Positions 8,631-16,264 of a stretch of DNA of 64,000 nucleotides are shown here, one piece after another. The DNA is from Neorhizobium galegae bv. orientalis str. HAMBI 540. Lineage in GTDB: Bacteria > Pseudomonadota > Alphaproteobacteria > Rhizobiales > Rhizobiaceae. Location of the stretch: positions 3,162,001-3,226,000 of the forward strand of contig NZ_HG938353.1 in the NCBI RefSeq assembly GCF_000731315.1. Direction: 5' to 3'. A program made the translations under genes and the position numbers. Positions within the stretch are counted from its first letter, which is position 1; each line of letters starts with the position of its first letter. The notes under the pieces are model-generated. The model did no database searches, had not been told where the DNA came from, and saw only the letters and a list, made by a program, of their open reading frames with translations.

Positions 8631-8837
8631 TTAGCGGCCGCGATTGCGCTGGTAGCGCGCCCTCAGCCAGAAGATCGCGAAGAAACCGAGCAACAGCATG
8701 GAGCCGATGACGACGGCGAGCACCGGAGAAAATTGCGCAATCCACATGACGATCGTCGGCAGGAAATAGATCACCAGCCCGATGCCTGCGAGGATCACCG
8801 CCGCGGCGATCGCCTGCGACTTTGCTTCTGGCGTCAT
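8631..8837 (-). CDS. Small two-helix membrane protein
   Basis: This 68-aa protein has two hydrophobic segments (about 11-32 and 38-58) and a basic tail (RARYQRNRGR), giving both ends in the cytoplasm by the positive-inside rule. Its ATG overlaps the stop of the upstream acetyltransferase (ATGA, 4 nt), so it is translationally coupled to it. It has no recognised family. The conserved layout and coupling make it a real gene, but its function is unknown. Confidence 0.7.
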   Translation of the reverse strand: MTPEAKSQAIAAAVILAGIGLVIYFLPTIVMWIAQFSPVLAVVIGSMLLLGFFAIFWLRARYQRNRGR

Positions 8838-9544
8838 GCATTTGCTCCCTTGGCATTTGCTCCCTTGGCAAGCTCGGCGCGGATATCTTCGAGCCGGCGC
8901 TTCTGGGTGCCGTCCGCCCCGAAATTGTCGGGCGAAAGCCATGCTTCGAACGCGGCCTTCAGGAGCGGCCATTCCACGTCGATCATCGAAAACCAGGCGG
9001 TGTCGCGATTGGCCCCCTTGGAGATGACATGCTGGCGGAAGACGCCTTCGAAGGTGAAGCCGTACCGGCGGGCGGTCGTCTTGCTCGGCTCGTTGTCGTT
9101 ATGGCATTTCCATTCGTAGCGACGGTAATCGAGCCCTTCGAAAACATGCTTCGCCATCAGGTAATGCACGTCGGTCGACAGCGGCGAACGCTTCATGGAT
9201 GCCCCATGCGCGACGGAGCCGACTTCGATGACGCCGTTCTTCGGGTCCGGTCGCATGTAGCTCGCCATGCCGACCACTTTCCCCGTCGCATTGTCGCGCG
9301 AGACGAGCGTCACGAAACTGGAATGGACGCGTGCGTTTTCCAGCCAGTCGCCGAAGGCGTTCACATCGGCAAAATCGTCGTTGGGGAAATATTTGAGAAG
9401 CGGATTGATGCCGTCTGCGCCGCCGAGCCCGTCCCACAGCGCCTGGAGGTGGGTGTCCCTGTCATAGGGTTCGAGCGTCACGAACCGCCCCTTGAGGGTG
9501 ACCGGAGCGGGGGCGGCAACTTTGTAGTTTCTCAGATCGCGCAT
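8834..9544 (-). CDS. GNAT acetyltransferase, RimJ/RimL-like
   Basis: This 236-aa protein resembles RimJ/RimL-type N-acetyltransferases. It opens with a substrate strand (VTLKGRFVTLEPYDRDTHL), has a central GKVVGMASYMRPDP strand, and the late helix NEPSKTTARRYGFTFEGVFRQHVISKG that packs acetyl-CoA. It probably acetylates a protein N-terminus or an amino group on a small molecule. The C-terminal tail LAKGANAKGANA comes from a 15-bp tandem duplication that also duplicates a ribosome binding site for the next gene. The downstream membrane protein overlaps it by 4 nt. Confidence 0.85.
   Translation of the reverse strand: MRDLRNYKVAAPAPVTLKGRFVTLEPYDRDTHLQALWDGLGGADGINPLLKYFPNDDFADVNAFGDWLENARVHSSFVTLVSRDNATGKVVGMASYMRPDPKNGVIEVGSVAHGASMKRSPLSTDVHYLMAKHVFEGLDYRRYEWKCHNDNEPSKTTARRYGFTFEGVFRQHVISKGANRDTAWFSMIDVEWPLLKAAFEAWLSPDNFGADGTQKRRLEDIRAELAKGANAKGANA
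8839..8868 (-). repeat. 15-bp exact tandem duplication, doubled Shine-Dalgarno
   Basis: CCAAGGGAGCAAATG (minus strand) occurs twice head to tail. Each copy adds five codons to the acetyltransferase tail and supplies an AAGGGAG ribosome binding site for the overlapping small membrane protein gene. Confidence 0.85.
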
Positions 9545-9797
9545 ATCAGCCTCTTCTATCGTGCCAGTGGCTTAGGCCAGCGACGGGGGAAAGGCAACCG
9601 GTGGGGCTGGGGCGTCGGTTTCAATGCAATAGAGAAGCGAAAACGGAGCGGCATATCTCCAGAGTTCGGTAGCAAATGCCACCAGTGGCGGCTGGCGGCC
9701 CATATCGCACTCTCGCGCCAGATGCGTGGTATTACCCCAATTCTTCATGGTAGGCATGCTCCATTTCAGCATGGCGAGCCACAAGGAGTCAGCCGCA

Positions 9798-10187
9798 ATG
9801 AAATGCCTGCGCATCTATGCCACCTCGGATGGCGAGTCGCATTTCGACGAAATCGAATTGCCGACGACTAAGAGGCCGGTGCATCCCGATGCTGTACCGT
9901 TCGACGTTACGGCCAGTTATCTGGCGTCCCGCGTCCGTTTCACCCACATCCCAACTGGCATGCGAGAGGTTGCTTGGCATACGGTCCCAGAGCCTGTGCT
10001 TACGGTCAGGCTGGACGGTTCGGTTGAATACGAGACGAGCGACGGAGAAGTACGCCACGTTCAGGCGGGTAGCTTCGTGTTGGTGGAAGACACACACGGC
10101 AAGGGCCATCTGTCACGCCATTCCCCAGAGGCGCAAACTGTCATCTGGATCTCGCTACCGAACGGCCTCGATTTGCCGCCAGCATAG
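9798..10187 (+). CDS. Cupin-fold protein of unknown function
   Basis: This 129-aa protein has a single cupin-like beta-sandwich. HTVPEPVLTVRLDGSVEYETSD followed by VQAGSFVLVEDTHGKGH matches the two cupin motifs, with His/Glu residues able to hold a metal. It starts at 9798, after AAGGAG at 9783-9788; in-frame codons upstream are not needed for the fold. It has no operon partner. Related small cupins are annotated only as domain proteins, and I cannot assign a reaction. Confidence 0.65.
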   Translation: MKCLRIYATSDGESHFDEIELPTTKRPVHPDAVPFDVTASYLASRVRFTHIPTGMREVAWHTVPEPVLTVRLDGSVEYETSDGEVRHVQAGSFVLVEDTHGKGHLSRHSPEAQTVIWISLPNGLDLPPA

Positions 10188-10319
10188 TCCGTCTGGGCAC
10201 GCTGTCGTCGAATATCCTTGACGTCCGATATGGTCGCTTGCCGACGGGCGGCCGCACTTTGAGATGGACACAATCCTCGCTGTCTGCTTCCCTTCGAGGA
10301 TCATCATGGGAGTTGTCCA

Positions 10320-10820
10320 ATGGCGGTCTGCAGCTCATGCAATCGGGAATTCGGCTTCGCGGATCTCAGGGGCGGCATCTGCCGCGACTGCCGCGCTAAG
10401 ACGGAGGCCGAAAGCATGGCTTCGGCATACAAGAAGATCGAGAACGGCATCGTTTCCCCGGAAGACCTGAATGATCCGGCTCTTGCCAAGATCATCATCA
10501 CCACCGCAAGCGACATTCCCGGCCGACGGATCGACAGCATCGTCGATGTCGTTGGCGCCGAGACGGCGCTGGGCCTGAGCATATTCAAGGATATCGCCAA
10601 CAATTTTCGCGATTTCTTCGGTGGCCGCAGCAAGACGGTGCAATCCGCCGTGCGCGACGCCCGGACCGTCTGCATGATCGAGCTTCGCCGCGAAGCGATC
10701 CGCCTGAATGCCGACGCGATCATCGCAATCAAGATCGATTTCAGCGAATTGTCGATGGCAGGGGGCGGCGGCATCCTGTTTGTTGCGGCGACCGGTACAG
10801 CCGTCAAGCTCGCCGACTGA
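10320..10820 (+). CDS. YbjQ/DUF74 domain protein with zinc ribbon
   Basis: This 166-aa protein has an N-terminal four-cysteine ribbon (C4, C7, C21, C24; CxxC-x13-CxxC), a short linker, then a YbjQ-type domain (about 55-166). The domain shows TTASDIPGRRIDSIVDVVGAE and ends with the glycine-rich AGGGGILFVAATGTAVKL. YbjQ domains form pentamers and have been called heavy-metal-binding, although the function is unproven. A ribbon fused in front suggests metal or nucleic-acid contact. It stands alone, convergent with the DUF533 gene. Confidence 0.8.
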   Translation: MAVCSSCNREFGFADLRGGICRDCRAKTEAESMASAYKKIENGIVSPEDLNDPALAKIIITTASDIPGRRIDSIVDVVGAETALGLSIFKDIANNFRDFFGGRSKTVQSAVRDARTVCMIELRREAIRLNADAIIAIKIDFSELSMAGGGGILFVAATGTAVKLAD

Positions 10821-10916
10821 CCATGATCTCGCTGACGATTGCGCCTTTCCCAGCCCGCCGGAGCGGGACCGGGATGGGAAACACAGCGAATTGACAGAGG
10901 GTGACGCTGCCCAGCC

Positions 10917-11633
10917 TTACGCCTTGACCTTGGCGGCCGAAACGGTGGCGTCGATATGCTCGATCAGCGCATCGTTCAATCCGAGGCGGCCGGCCAGCAG
11001 GTCGAGATAACCGCGTTCGGCGCGGGTGTCCGGATCGATGGTCAGGCGCGAGGCCGCGTAGATCTCGACCTTCTGCTCCTCGGTGCGGGCGGCAGCGACG
11101 AGGTCGTCGATATCGACCGGATTGGCGAGTTCGTTCTCGATGAAGGCTTCCGCCTCGGCGCCGAGATCGACCGCATGCACCTTGTCCATGATGTTGGCGC
11201 GCTCGCCGGCATCGATATGCCCGTCGGCCTTGGCGGCGGCGATCATCGCGCGCACCAAAGTCAGCGCAAAATCATTGGTAAGGGCGGGAGACTGCGGATG
11301 GAAGGGAGAATCGGCCGGCGGCGTCAGGAGCGGCTTGTCGGCCTGCGGTGCGGGCTGCGGCACGGCTTCGGGCGATTTACCGGACTGATAGTTCTTGTAG
11401 GCGAGATAACCGAGGCCGGCGATCGCCGCGATGCCACCGACCGCTGCCACATTGCCGGCGATGTTGCGGCCGGTCTTGGTGCCGAGGACGGCAGCGAGGA
11501 TCGCGCCGGTGGCGAGCGGATTGTTCTTGGCGAGCTGGGTCGCCTGCCCTGCCCGGTCTTTTACACTTCCCCCCGACATGCCCGGAATCTGTGATCCCAG
11601 AAATTGGTCGAGAAGCTTCTTCGCGTCGAACAT
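10917..11633 (-). CDS. DUF533 / TerB-like membrane-associated protein
   Basis: This 238-aa protein starts MFDAKKLLDQFLG. A Gly/Ala-rich stretch (about 50-85) contains a hydrophobic helix, a Pro-rich linker follows (about 92-120), and the C-terminal TerB-like alpha-helical domain has the acidic motif AAAKADGHIDAGERANI, similar to the Asp-rich metal site of TerB. DUF533 proteins are inner-membrane or periplasmic and of unknown role. The start at 11633 is supported by CAGGGAG upstream; the longer frame is unsupported. It lies downstream of the GFA-fold gene on the same strand. Confidence 0.8.
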   Translation of the reverse strand: MFDAKKLLDQFLGSQIPGMSGGSVKDRAGQATQLAKNNPLATGAILAAVLGTKTGRNIAGNVAAVGGIAAIAGLGYLAYKNYQSGKSPEAVPQPAPQADKPLLTPPADSPFHPQSPALTNDFALTLVRAMIAAAKADGHIDAGERANIMDKVHAVDLGAEAEAFIENELANPVDIDDLVAAARTEEQKVEIYAASRLTIDPDTRAERGYLDLLAGRLGLNDALIEHIDATVSAAKVKA

Positions 11634-11743
11634 CGCACATCTCCCTGTTGTGTTTCCGGGGAGAGATAGGAATTCGACCGCCGAATTACAAAGGCCGGTT
11701 GCGGCGGCCTGGTGTCGCGGGAGAAACAGGGTCTCGAAGAAAT

Positions 11744-12124
11744 TCATTGCTGGTTCTGAGGCAGCCCGTCGGCAATGTCGTAATAATCGCCTTTGTCGGC
11801 GACGAAGATATGCTTGTTCAACCGGGTCCCGGTCGGGCCGTCAAACGCGCCCATGGCAATGGCGATCCAGTCTTTGTGCGGCGGATCCCAGAAGAGGGAA
11901 GAGCCGCAGGTGGCACAAAACCCGCGCCGGACCTTCTCGGAAGACTGAAACCAGGTGATATTCTCGGTACCCTTGATCGCCAGCCGCTCCCTGGCGACAT
12001 CCGTGGATGCGAAAAAATGGCCGGAATGCTTTCGGCATTTCGAACAATGACAGGCATCCGGCGCGGACAGGTCACCCTCGATCTCGAAGGTGACCGCACC
12101 GCACAGACATGATCCCTTGTGCAT
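11744..12124 (-). CDS. GFA-fold (CENP-V/Gfa-like) zinc protein
   Basis: This 126-aa protein has the complete zinc-site set of the glutathione-dependent formaldehyde-activating family: C6/C8 in SCLCGAV, C25/C27/C30 in CHCSKC, and C70/C73 in CATCGS. The family binds two zinc ions; only a few members act on S-hydroxymethylglutathione, and most have unknown thiol-related roles. The start at 12124 (MHKGSC) follows GGGGAGGG. No formaldehyde dehydrogenase gene is nearby, so a detoxification role should not be assumed. Confidence 0.87.
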   Translation of the reverse strand: MHKGSCLCGAVTFEIEGDLSAPDACHCSKCRKHSGHFFASTDVARERLAIKGTENITWFQSSEKVRRGFCATCGSSLFWDPPHKDWIAIAMGAFDGPTGTRLNKHIFVADKGDYYDIADGLPQNQQ

Positions 12125-12170
12125 GCAAGCCCTCCCCGGCCCCATGTCAGAGCTCGGAAACGAGTTTCGG

Positions 12171-12809
12171 CTACGCCTTCAGCGCGGCCGCTTCCGAAGC
12201 GAGCTTGGTGATGCCGGCCCAATCGCCAGCCGAGACCAGCTCTTTGGGCGCGACCCAGGAGCCGCCGACGCAGATGACGTTCGGCAGCGATAGATAGTCG
12301 TTGGCGTTCTTCAGCGAAATGCCGCCGGTCGGGCAGAACAGCGTGCCGGCGAGCGGTGAAGACAGCGCCTTCAGATAGGCGGCGCCACCGGCCTGTTCGG
12401 CGGGGAAAAATTTCAGCACCTCGTAGCCGGCCTCGCGTAGCGTCATCACTTCGCTGGCGGTCGCAGCACCCGGCAGAAGCGGCACGGGAGAGTCCTTGGC
12501 GGCGGACAGTACACCGGGGGTCACGCCGGGCGAGACGATGAAGGTCGAGCCCGCCTTGACGGCCGCTTCGTAGTCGCGGGCGTTGAGGATGGTGCCGGCG
12601 CCGACATTGGCGCCTTCGACTTCGTCGGCCACCGCCCTGACAGCATCGAGGGCTGCCGGCGTGCGCATGGTGATCTCGATCGCCCTCAGCCCGCCGGCAA
12701 CGAGCGCGCGCGCCAAGCCCACAGCCGACTTCGTGTCATCAACGATCAGCACCGGCACCACCGGCTGCAGTTTCAGGATGGAAAGCAGCTTTTCGGTCTT
12801 TCCGGTCAT
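12171..12809 (-). CDS. eda: KDPG aldolase (2-dehydro-3-deoxyphosphogluconate aldolase)
   Basis: This 212-aa class I aldolase splits 2-keto-3-deoxy-6-phosphogluconate to pyruvate and glyceraldehyde-3-phosphate, the last step of the Entner-Doudoroff pathway and the main glucose route in rhizobia. The Schiff-base lysine is K133 in VLKFFPAE and the catalytic glutamate is E45 in AIEITMRT. The phosphate-binding glycines lie in CPTGGIS and CVGGSW. Length matches the family. It is separate from edd and zwf here. It is divergent from the CYTH gene. Confidence 0.95.
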   Translation of the reverse strand: MTGKTEKLLSILKLQPVVPVLIVDDTKSAVGLARALVAGGLRAIEITMRTPAALDAVRAVADEVEGANVGAGTILNARDYEAAVKAGSTFIVSPGVTPGVLSAAKDSPVPLLPGAATASEVMTLREAGYEVLKFFPAEQAGGAAYLKALSSPLAGTLFCPTGGISLKNANDYLSLPNVICVGGSWVAPKELVSAGDWAGITKLASEAAALKA

Positions 12810-12975
12810 GGATCAGGTCTCCGCGAAAACGATTGAAAACTTTAAGGCCGAGATACCCCTCAAGCCCGTCATTGTCGAGAAAAAACAGGCTCCATCGTCT
12901 AACAGGTTTGCGGGACGCAGAGTTTGCACTAGGGTTGTAGCGGTTGGTAAATGTTCCCGGGGTGGCGGGCAAAGT

Positions 12976-13473
12976 ATGGCCAAGGAAATCGAACGGAAAT
13001 TTCTGGTGAAGAGCGACGGCTGGCGCTCGGAGGTGTCGTCATCCTCCGATTTCCTGCAGGCCTATGTCGCATCCGGCGACGACCGCTCGGTGCGGGTGCG
13101 GATCATGGACGACAAGCGCGCCAAGCTGACCATCAAGATCGGCCGCGAACTGCTGGCTCGGGATGAATTCGAATACGAAATCCCGCTAGCCGATGCCGAG
13201 GAGATGGCGAACGCCGCCGTCGGCATCGTGCTCGAAAAGACTCGCCACGAGGTCCGGCACGGGGGCTATACCTGGGAAGTGGATGTCTATGACGGAGCCT
13301 ACAAGGGTCTGGTCGTCGCCGAGGTCGAGATCGAGGACGAGGGCGCCCTGCCCGACATCCCGGACTGGATCGGCGAGGAGATCACCGGCGACCGGCGATA
13401 TTCAAACATGGTGATGGCGACCGAAGATTTGAGCGGAGAATTGTGTCATGGCGTACCGTCTGCGGCCCGCTAA
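12976..13473 (+). CDS. CYTH domain protein (inorganic triphosphatase-like)
   Basis: This 165-aa protein is a single CYTH domain. The N-terminal ExExK signature is present (E4, E6, K8 in MAKEIERKF), followed by alternating charged strands (RVRIMDDKRAKLTIKIG, EFEYEIP) that build the triphosphate tunnel. Such proteins hydrolyse inorganic triphosphate or related organic triphosphates with a divalent metal. The start at 12976 gives the canonical N-terminus. The 3' end overlaps the CHAD gene by 26 nt, so the two are made together; in many bacteria the two domains are fused in one protein. Confidence 0.88.
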   Translation: MAKEIERKFLVKSDGWRSEVSSSSDFLQAYVASGDDRSVRVRIMDDKRAKLTIKIGRELLARDEFEYEIPLADAEEMANAAVGIVLEKTRHEVRHGGYTWEVDVYDGAYKGLVVAEVEIEDEGALPDIPDWIGEEITGDRRYSNMVMATEDLSGELCHGVPSAAR

Positions 13474-14434
13474 ATCCTTCACCGACGAGTTCCGGTCGGT
13501 TGCGGAAAGCCAGCTTTCCCACGCGATCCGGCTGCTCGAAGACCAGCCGGACGGGCCGCACGAAGCGGTGCACGACGCGCGGAAACGCTTCAAGCGGTTG
13601 CGTGCCCTCTACCGGCTGGTACAGCCGGACGCAAAAACATTCCGCCGGCAGGAAAACACCCGCATCCGCGACATGGCGCAAACGCTGTCGGCGGTGCGCG
13701 ACGCCACCGCGCTGATCGAGACGGTCGACTATCTCGCCGGCCATGCCGGCTCTCCCGAAGAATTTTCCGCCCTCAGCACCGCCTCCAAGGCGCTGACCGA
13801 ACGGCGCGATCGGATCGCCTCGGAGGAACACGACCTGCCGGCCAAGATGGCGGCCGCCGTCGACACCTGCCGCGCGGCGATCGCAGCCCTCGACGATCTC
13901 GATCTCGACGACGATCCGCACAAGACCGCCAAGCGGCTCGCCAGAGCCTGGAAGGACCAGCACGAGAAGGCGCTCGGCGCATTGGCCGGCTGCGAGGAAC
14001 ACGGCGATGCCGAGACCTATCACGAGCTGCGCAAATGCGGCCAGACCTACTGGATGCACCTGTCGCTGCTCGGGGCGATCTGGCCTTCCGCCATGCTGGC
14101 CAAGCAGCAGCAGGCCAAGGCGCTGGTCGATCTGCTCGGCCACGAACACGATCTTTCGGTGCTGACCGGGCTCGTCAATGAAAGCCCGGAACTGTTCGGC
14201 GACAGCGACACGCTGGCCCGGGTGCTCGGCGCCATCATCACCCGCCAGCAGGCGCTGCGGCATGAGGCGCTGGAAGCGGCCCACGAGGTGTTCGCCGACA
14301 GCGCCGAGACGGAAAGCGGGTTGATCGCGCTGCTCTGGGAAAAGGCAGCCATCGCGCCGCGCAAGGAGCGCCGTGCGGCAAAGCTGCACAGGGCCCACGA
14401 ACCGCACGAGAAAGAAACTGCGTTGCGCGGATAG
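13448..14434 (+). CDS. CHAD domain protein (polyphosphate-binding)
   Basis: This 328-aa helical protein has the conserved histidine alpha-helical signature [20 protein letters not shown] (38-57) and a second copy around [14 protein letters not shown], both rich in His, Arg and Lys. CHAD proteins bind polyphosphate and are often located on polyphosphate granules. The 26-nt overlap with the CYTH gene upstream supports a joint role in polyphosphate or triphosphate handling. No ppk or ppx gene is in the window. The end of the gene is only 23 bp from trhO. Confidence 0.9.
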   Translation: MAYRLRPAKSFTDEFRSVAESQLSHAIRLLEDQPDGPHEAVHDARKRFKRLRALYRLVQPDAKTFRRQENTRIRDMAQTLSAVRDATALIETVDYLAGHAGSPEEFSALSTASKALTERRDRIASEEHDLPAKMAAAVDTCRAAIAALDDLDLDDDPHKTAKRLARAWKDQHEKALGALAGCEEHGDAETYHELRKCGQTYWMHLSLLGAIWPSAMLAKQQQAKALVDLLGHEHDLSVLTGLVNESPELFGDSDTLARVLGAIITRQQALRHEALEAAHEVFADSAETESGLIALLWEKAAIAPRKERRAAKLHRAHEPHEKETALRG

Positions 14435-14457
14435 TCCGGAAACTGTATTTCAGCGCC

Positions 14458-15414
14458 ATGACCGAAAACACCATTCAAACCCGCCCGGAGGCTCAACCGG
14501 AAGCGACGGGCGCCTGGCTCGTCGCCGCGCTCTATCATTTTGCGCGTTTCGACCGCTATGAGAGCTTCCGCGAGCCGCTGCAGGCCTTCTGCGACGAAAA
14601 CGGCATCAAGGGCACGCTGCTGATCGCCCGCGAGGGGATCAACGGCACGGTTGCCGGTTCCGACGCAGCGATATCAGGGCTTCTCGCCTATCTGCGCGCC
14701 CAGCCGGAATTCGCAGGCCTTGAGCACAAGGAAAGCCGAGCGTCGAAGATGCCCTTCCTGCGCATGAAGGTACGGCCGAAGAAGGAAATCGTCACCATGG
14801 GCGTCGAGGATATCGACCCCAAGCGCATCGTCGGCACCTATGTCGAACCGAAGGACTGGAACGCGCTGATCTCCGATCCGGAAACGATCGTCATCGACAC
14901 CCGCAACGATTACGAAACGGCAATCGGCATCTTCAAGGGCGCCGTCGATCCGCAGACCAAGACGTTTCGCGAGTTTCCGGACTGGGTGAAGAACAATCCC
15001 GGCCTCCACAACAAGCCGAAGATCGCCATGTACTGCACCGGCGGCATCCGCTGCGAGAAGGCGACCGCCTTCATGAAGGAACAGGGGTTCGACGAGGTTT
15101 TCCACTTGAAGGGCGGCATCCTCAAATATCTCGAGGAAGTGCCCGCGGAGGAAAGTCTCTGGGAAGGCGCCTGCTTCGTCTTCGACGAGCGCGTTTCCGT
15201 GGAGCACGGCCTCAAGGAGGGCAACCACAAGCTCTGCCACGCCTGCCGCAGCCCGATCACCGCTGAAGAAGTGAGCTCGCCCCATTACGAGGAAGGCGTC
15301 TCCTGCTCAACTTGCTATCCGACCCGCACCGAGGACGACCGCGATCGCTACCGCCAGCGCCAGCTCCAGATCGCGCTCGCGAAGAAGCGTGGCGTGAGGC
15401 ATATCGGCGGCTGA
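14458..15414 (+). CDS. trhO: tRNA uridine(34) hydroxylase TrhO
   Basis: This 318-aa protein belongs to the YceA/UPF0176 family. It has an N-terminal ferredoxin-like domain (about 20-115), a rhodanese domain with IDTRNDYE (146-153) and active loop CTGGIRC (C193, C199), and a C-terminal Cys-rich segment (CHACR, CSTCY). TrhO makes 5-hydroxyuridine at the wobble position of tRNA by an oxygen-dependent, prephenate-independent route. The gene lies 23 bp after the CHAD gene on the same strand and may be co-transcribed, though the functions are not obviously linked. Confidence 0.93.
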   Translation: MTENTIQTRPEAQPEATGAWLVAALYHFARFDRYESFREPLQAFCDENGIKGTLLIAREGINGTVAGSDAAISGLLAYLRAQPEFAGLEHKESRASKMPFLRMKVRPKKEIVTMGVEDIDPKRIVGTYVEPKDWNALISDPETIVIDTRNDYETAIGIFKGAVDPQTKTFREFPDWVKNNPGLHNKPKIAMYCTGGIRCEKATAFMKEQGFDEVFHLKGGILKYLEEVPAEESLWEGACFVFDERVSVEHGLKEGNHKLCHACRSPITAEEVSSPHYEEGVSCSTCYPTRTEDDRDRYRQRQLQIALAKKRGVRHIGG

Positions 15415-15420
15415 GGTTCC

Positions 15421-15447
15421 GCTCGCGCCAGACGGGCTGGCGCGAGC
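15421..15447. terminator. Hairpin between convergent trhO and RidA genes
   Basis: A perfect 11-bp stem (GCTCGCGCCAG and its complement) has a 5-nt loop and sits in the 47 bp between two convergent stop codons. It has no clear U-run on either strand, so it is a weak or bidirectional terminator candidate. Confidence 0.5.
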
Positions 15448-15461
15448 CGATCGTCGCTGTT

Positions 15462-15860
15462 TCAGGCCGCCTGCGGCACTCGGGCGATCACCTTGATTTC
15501 GAAATCGAAACCGGCAAGCCAGTTGACGCCGACGGCCGTCCAGGTCGGATAGGGCGGCTCGCCGAGCACCTTTTCCCGCACGGCCATCATGGTTTCGAAT
15601 TGAGTCTCGGGATCCGTATGGAAGCTCGTGACGTCGACGACGTCCCGAAACGTGCAGCCGGCAGCCTTCAGGACGGCCTCTAGGTTGTCGAACGCCAGTT
15701 GCACCTGACGTTCGAAGTCAGGCTCCGGTGATCCGTCCGTTCGGCTGCCGACCTGGCCGGAAACAAACAGAAGGTCTCCCGAGCGGATGGCCGCCGAATA
15801 ACGGTGCTGCTCATAGAGTGCGTGCCGACCGGCGGGAAAGATTGCCTCGCGTGTGCTCAT
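15462..15860 (-). CDS. RidA family (YjgF/YER057c/UK114) protein
   Basis: This 132-aa protein resembles RidA-type enamine/imine deaminases: YSAAIRSGDLLFVSGQVG near the start, then FDNLEAVLKAAGCTFRDVVDVTSFHTD and the C-terminal TAVGVNWLAGFDFEIKVIARV. The canonical catalytic Arg of true RidA (IPVRS near the C-terminus) is not evident, so it probably belongs to another Rid subfamily, often linked to catabolism of amines. The start at 15860 follows AAAAGGA. Three operator-like dyads lie 117-183 bp upstream, although no regulator gene is adjacent. Confidence 0.85.
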   Translation of the reverse strand: MSTREAIFPAGRHALYEQHRYSAAIRSGDLLFVSGQVGSRTDGSPEPDFERQVQLAFDNLEAVLKAAGCTFRDVVDVTSFHTDPETQFETMMAVREKVLGEPPYPTWTAVGVNWLAGFDFEIKVIARVPQAA

Positions 15861-15976
15861 TGCTTCATTCCTTTTTGGAAGGCCGGTTTCCGCCGCGTCG
15901 TGATGCCACCGGGATGGGCACACACGGCTTCGGCTGTTCACGTCCGGCCTTTGGCTTCGTCATACGGGCGCGCTGA

Positions 15977-16043
15977 CATACGCCTCGTATGCGCCCATAT
16001 CTCAACATACGCTACGTATGTCAACTGACATACGTAGCGTATG
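15977..16043. promoter_or_regulatory. Three CATACG-N3-CGTATG dyads upstream of the RidA gene
   Basis: Fifteen-bp dyads lie at 15977-15991, 16006-16020 and 16029-16043, each with CATACG/CGTATG arms. The last two also form one perfect 18-bp inverted repeat (16006-16023 with 16026-16043) around a 2-bp centre. This is the pattern of a multi-site TetR-type operator. It is on the promoter side of the RidA gene. Confidence 0.65.
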
Positions 16044-16113
16044 CAAAATTGAGAACGGTCTCCGGACGGCGCTTAGCGTGAGACGCCGGATGTAGGAACG
16101 GTGGTGGACATCG

Positions 16114-16248
16114 CTAGTCACGGGAAGCGTCTGTGTTGGAAGGTTTGCGAGTTGCGTCCGAAGACTCTGCGCTCGCAATTTGATCCAGGTTTTCGATAAG
16201 CGGAGAAATTATTCGCTCCGCTATGGCGCCGTCCGATGTCGAGGTCAT
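16114..16248 (-). CDS. Possible 44-aa hydrophilic peptide
   Basis: A short frame (starting MTSTSDGAIAERI) begins 16 bp after the stop codon of the serine hydrolase on the same strand, with AGGAGGG placed 7 nt before its ATG. It is hydrophilic and acidic with no known family. The good ribosome binding site is the only support, so it could be a spurious frame. Confidence 0.3.
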   Translation of the reverse strand: MTSTSDGAIAERIISPLIENLDQIASAESSDATRKPSNTDASRD

Positions 16249-16264
16249 TCCCGAGCCCTCCTGC

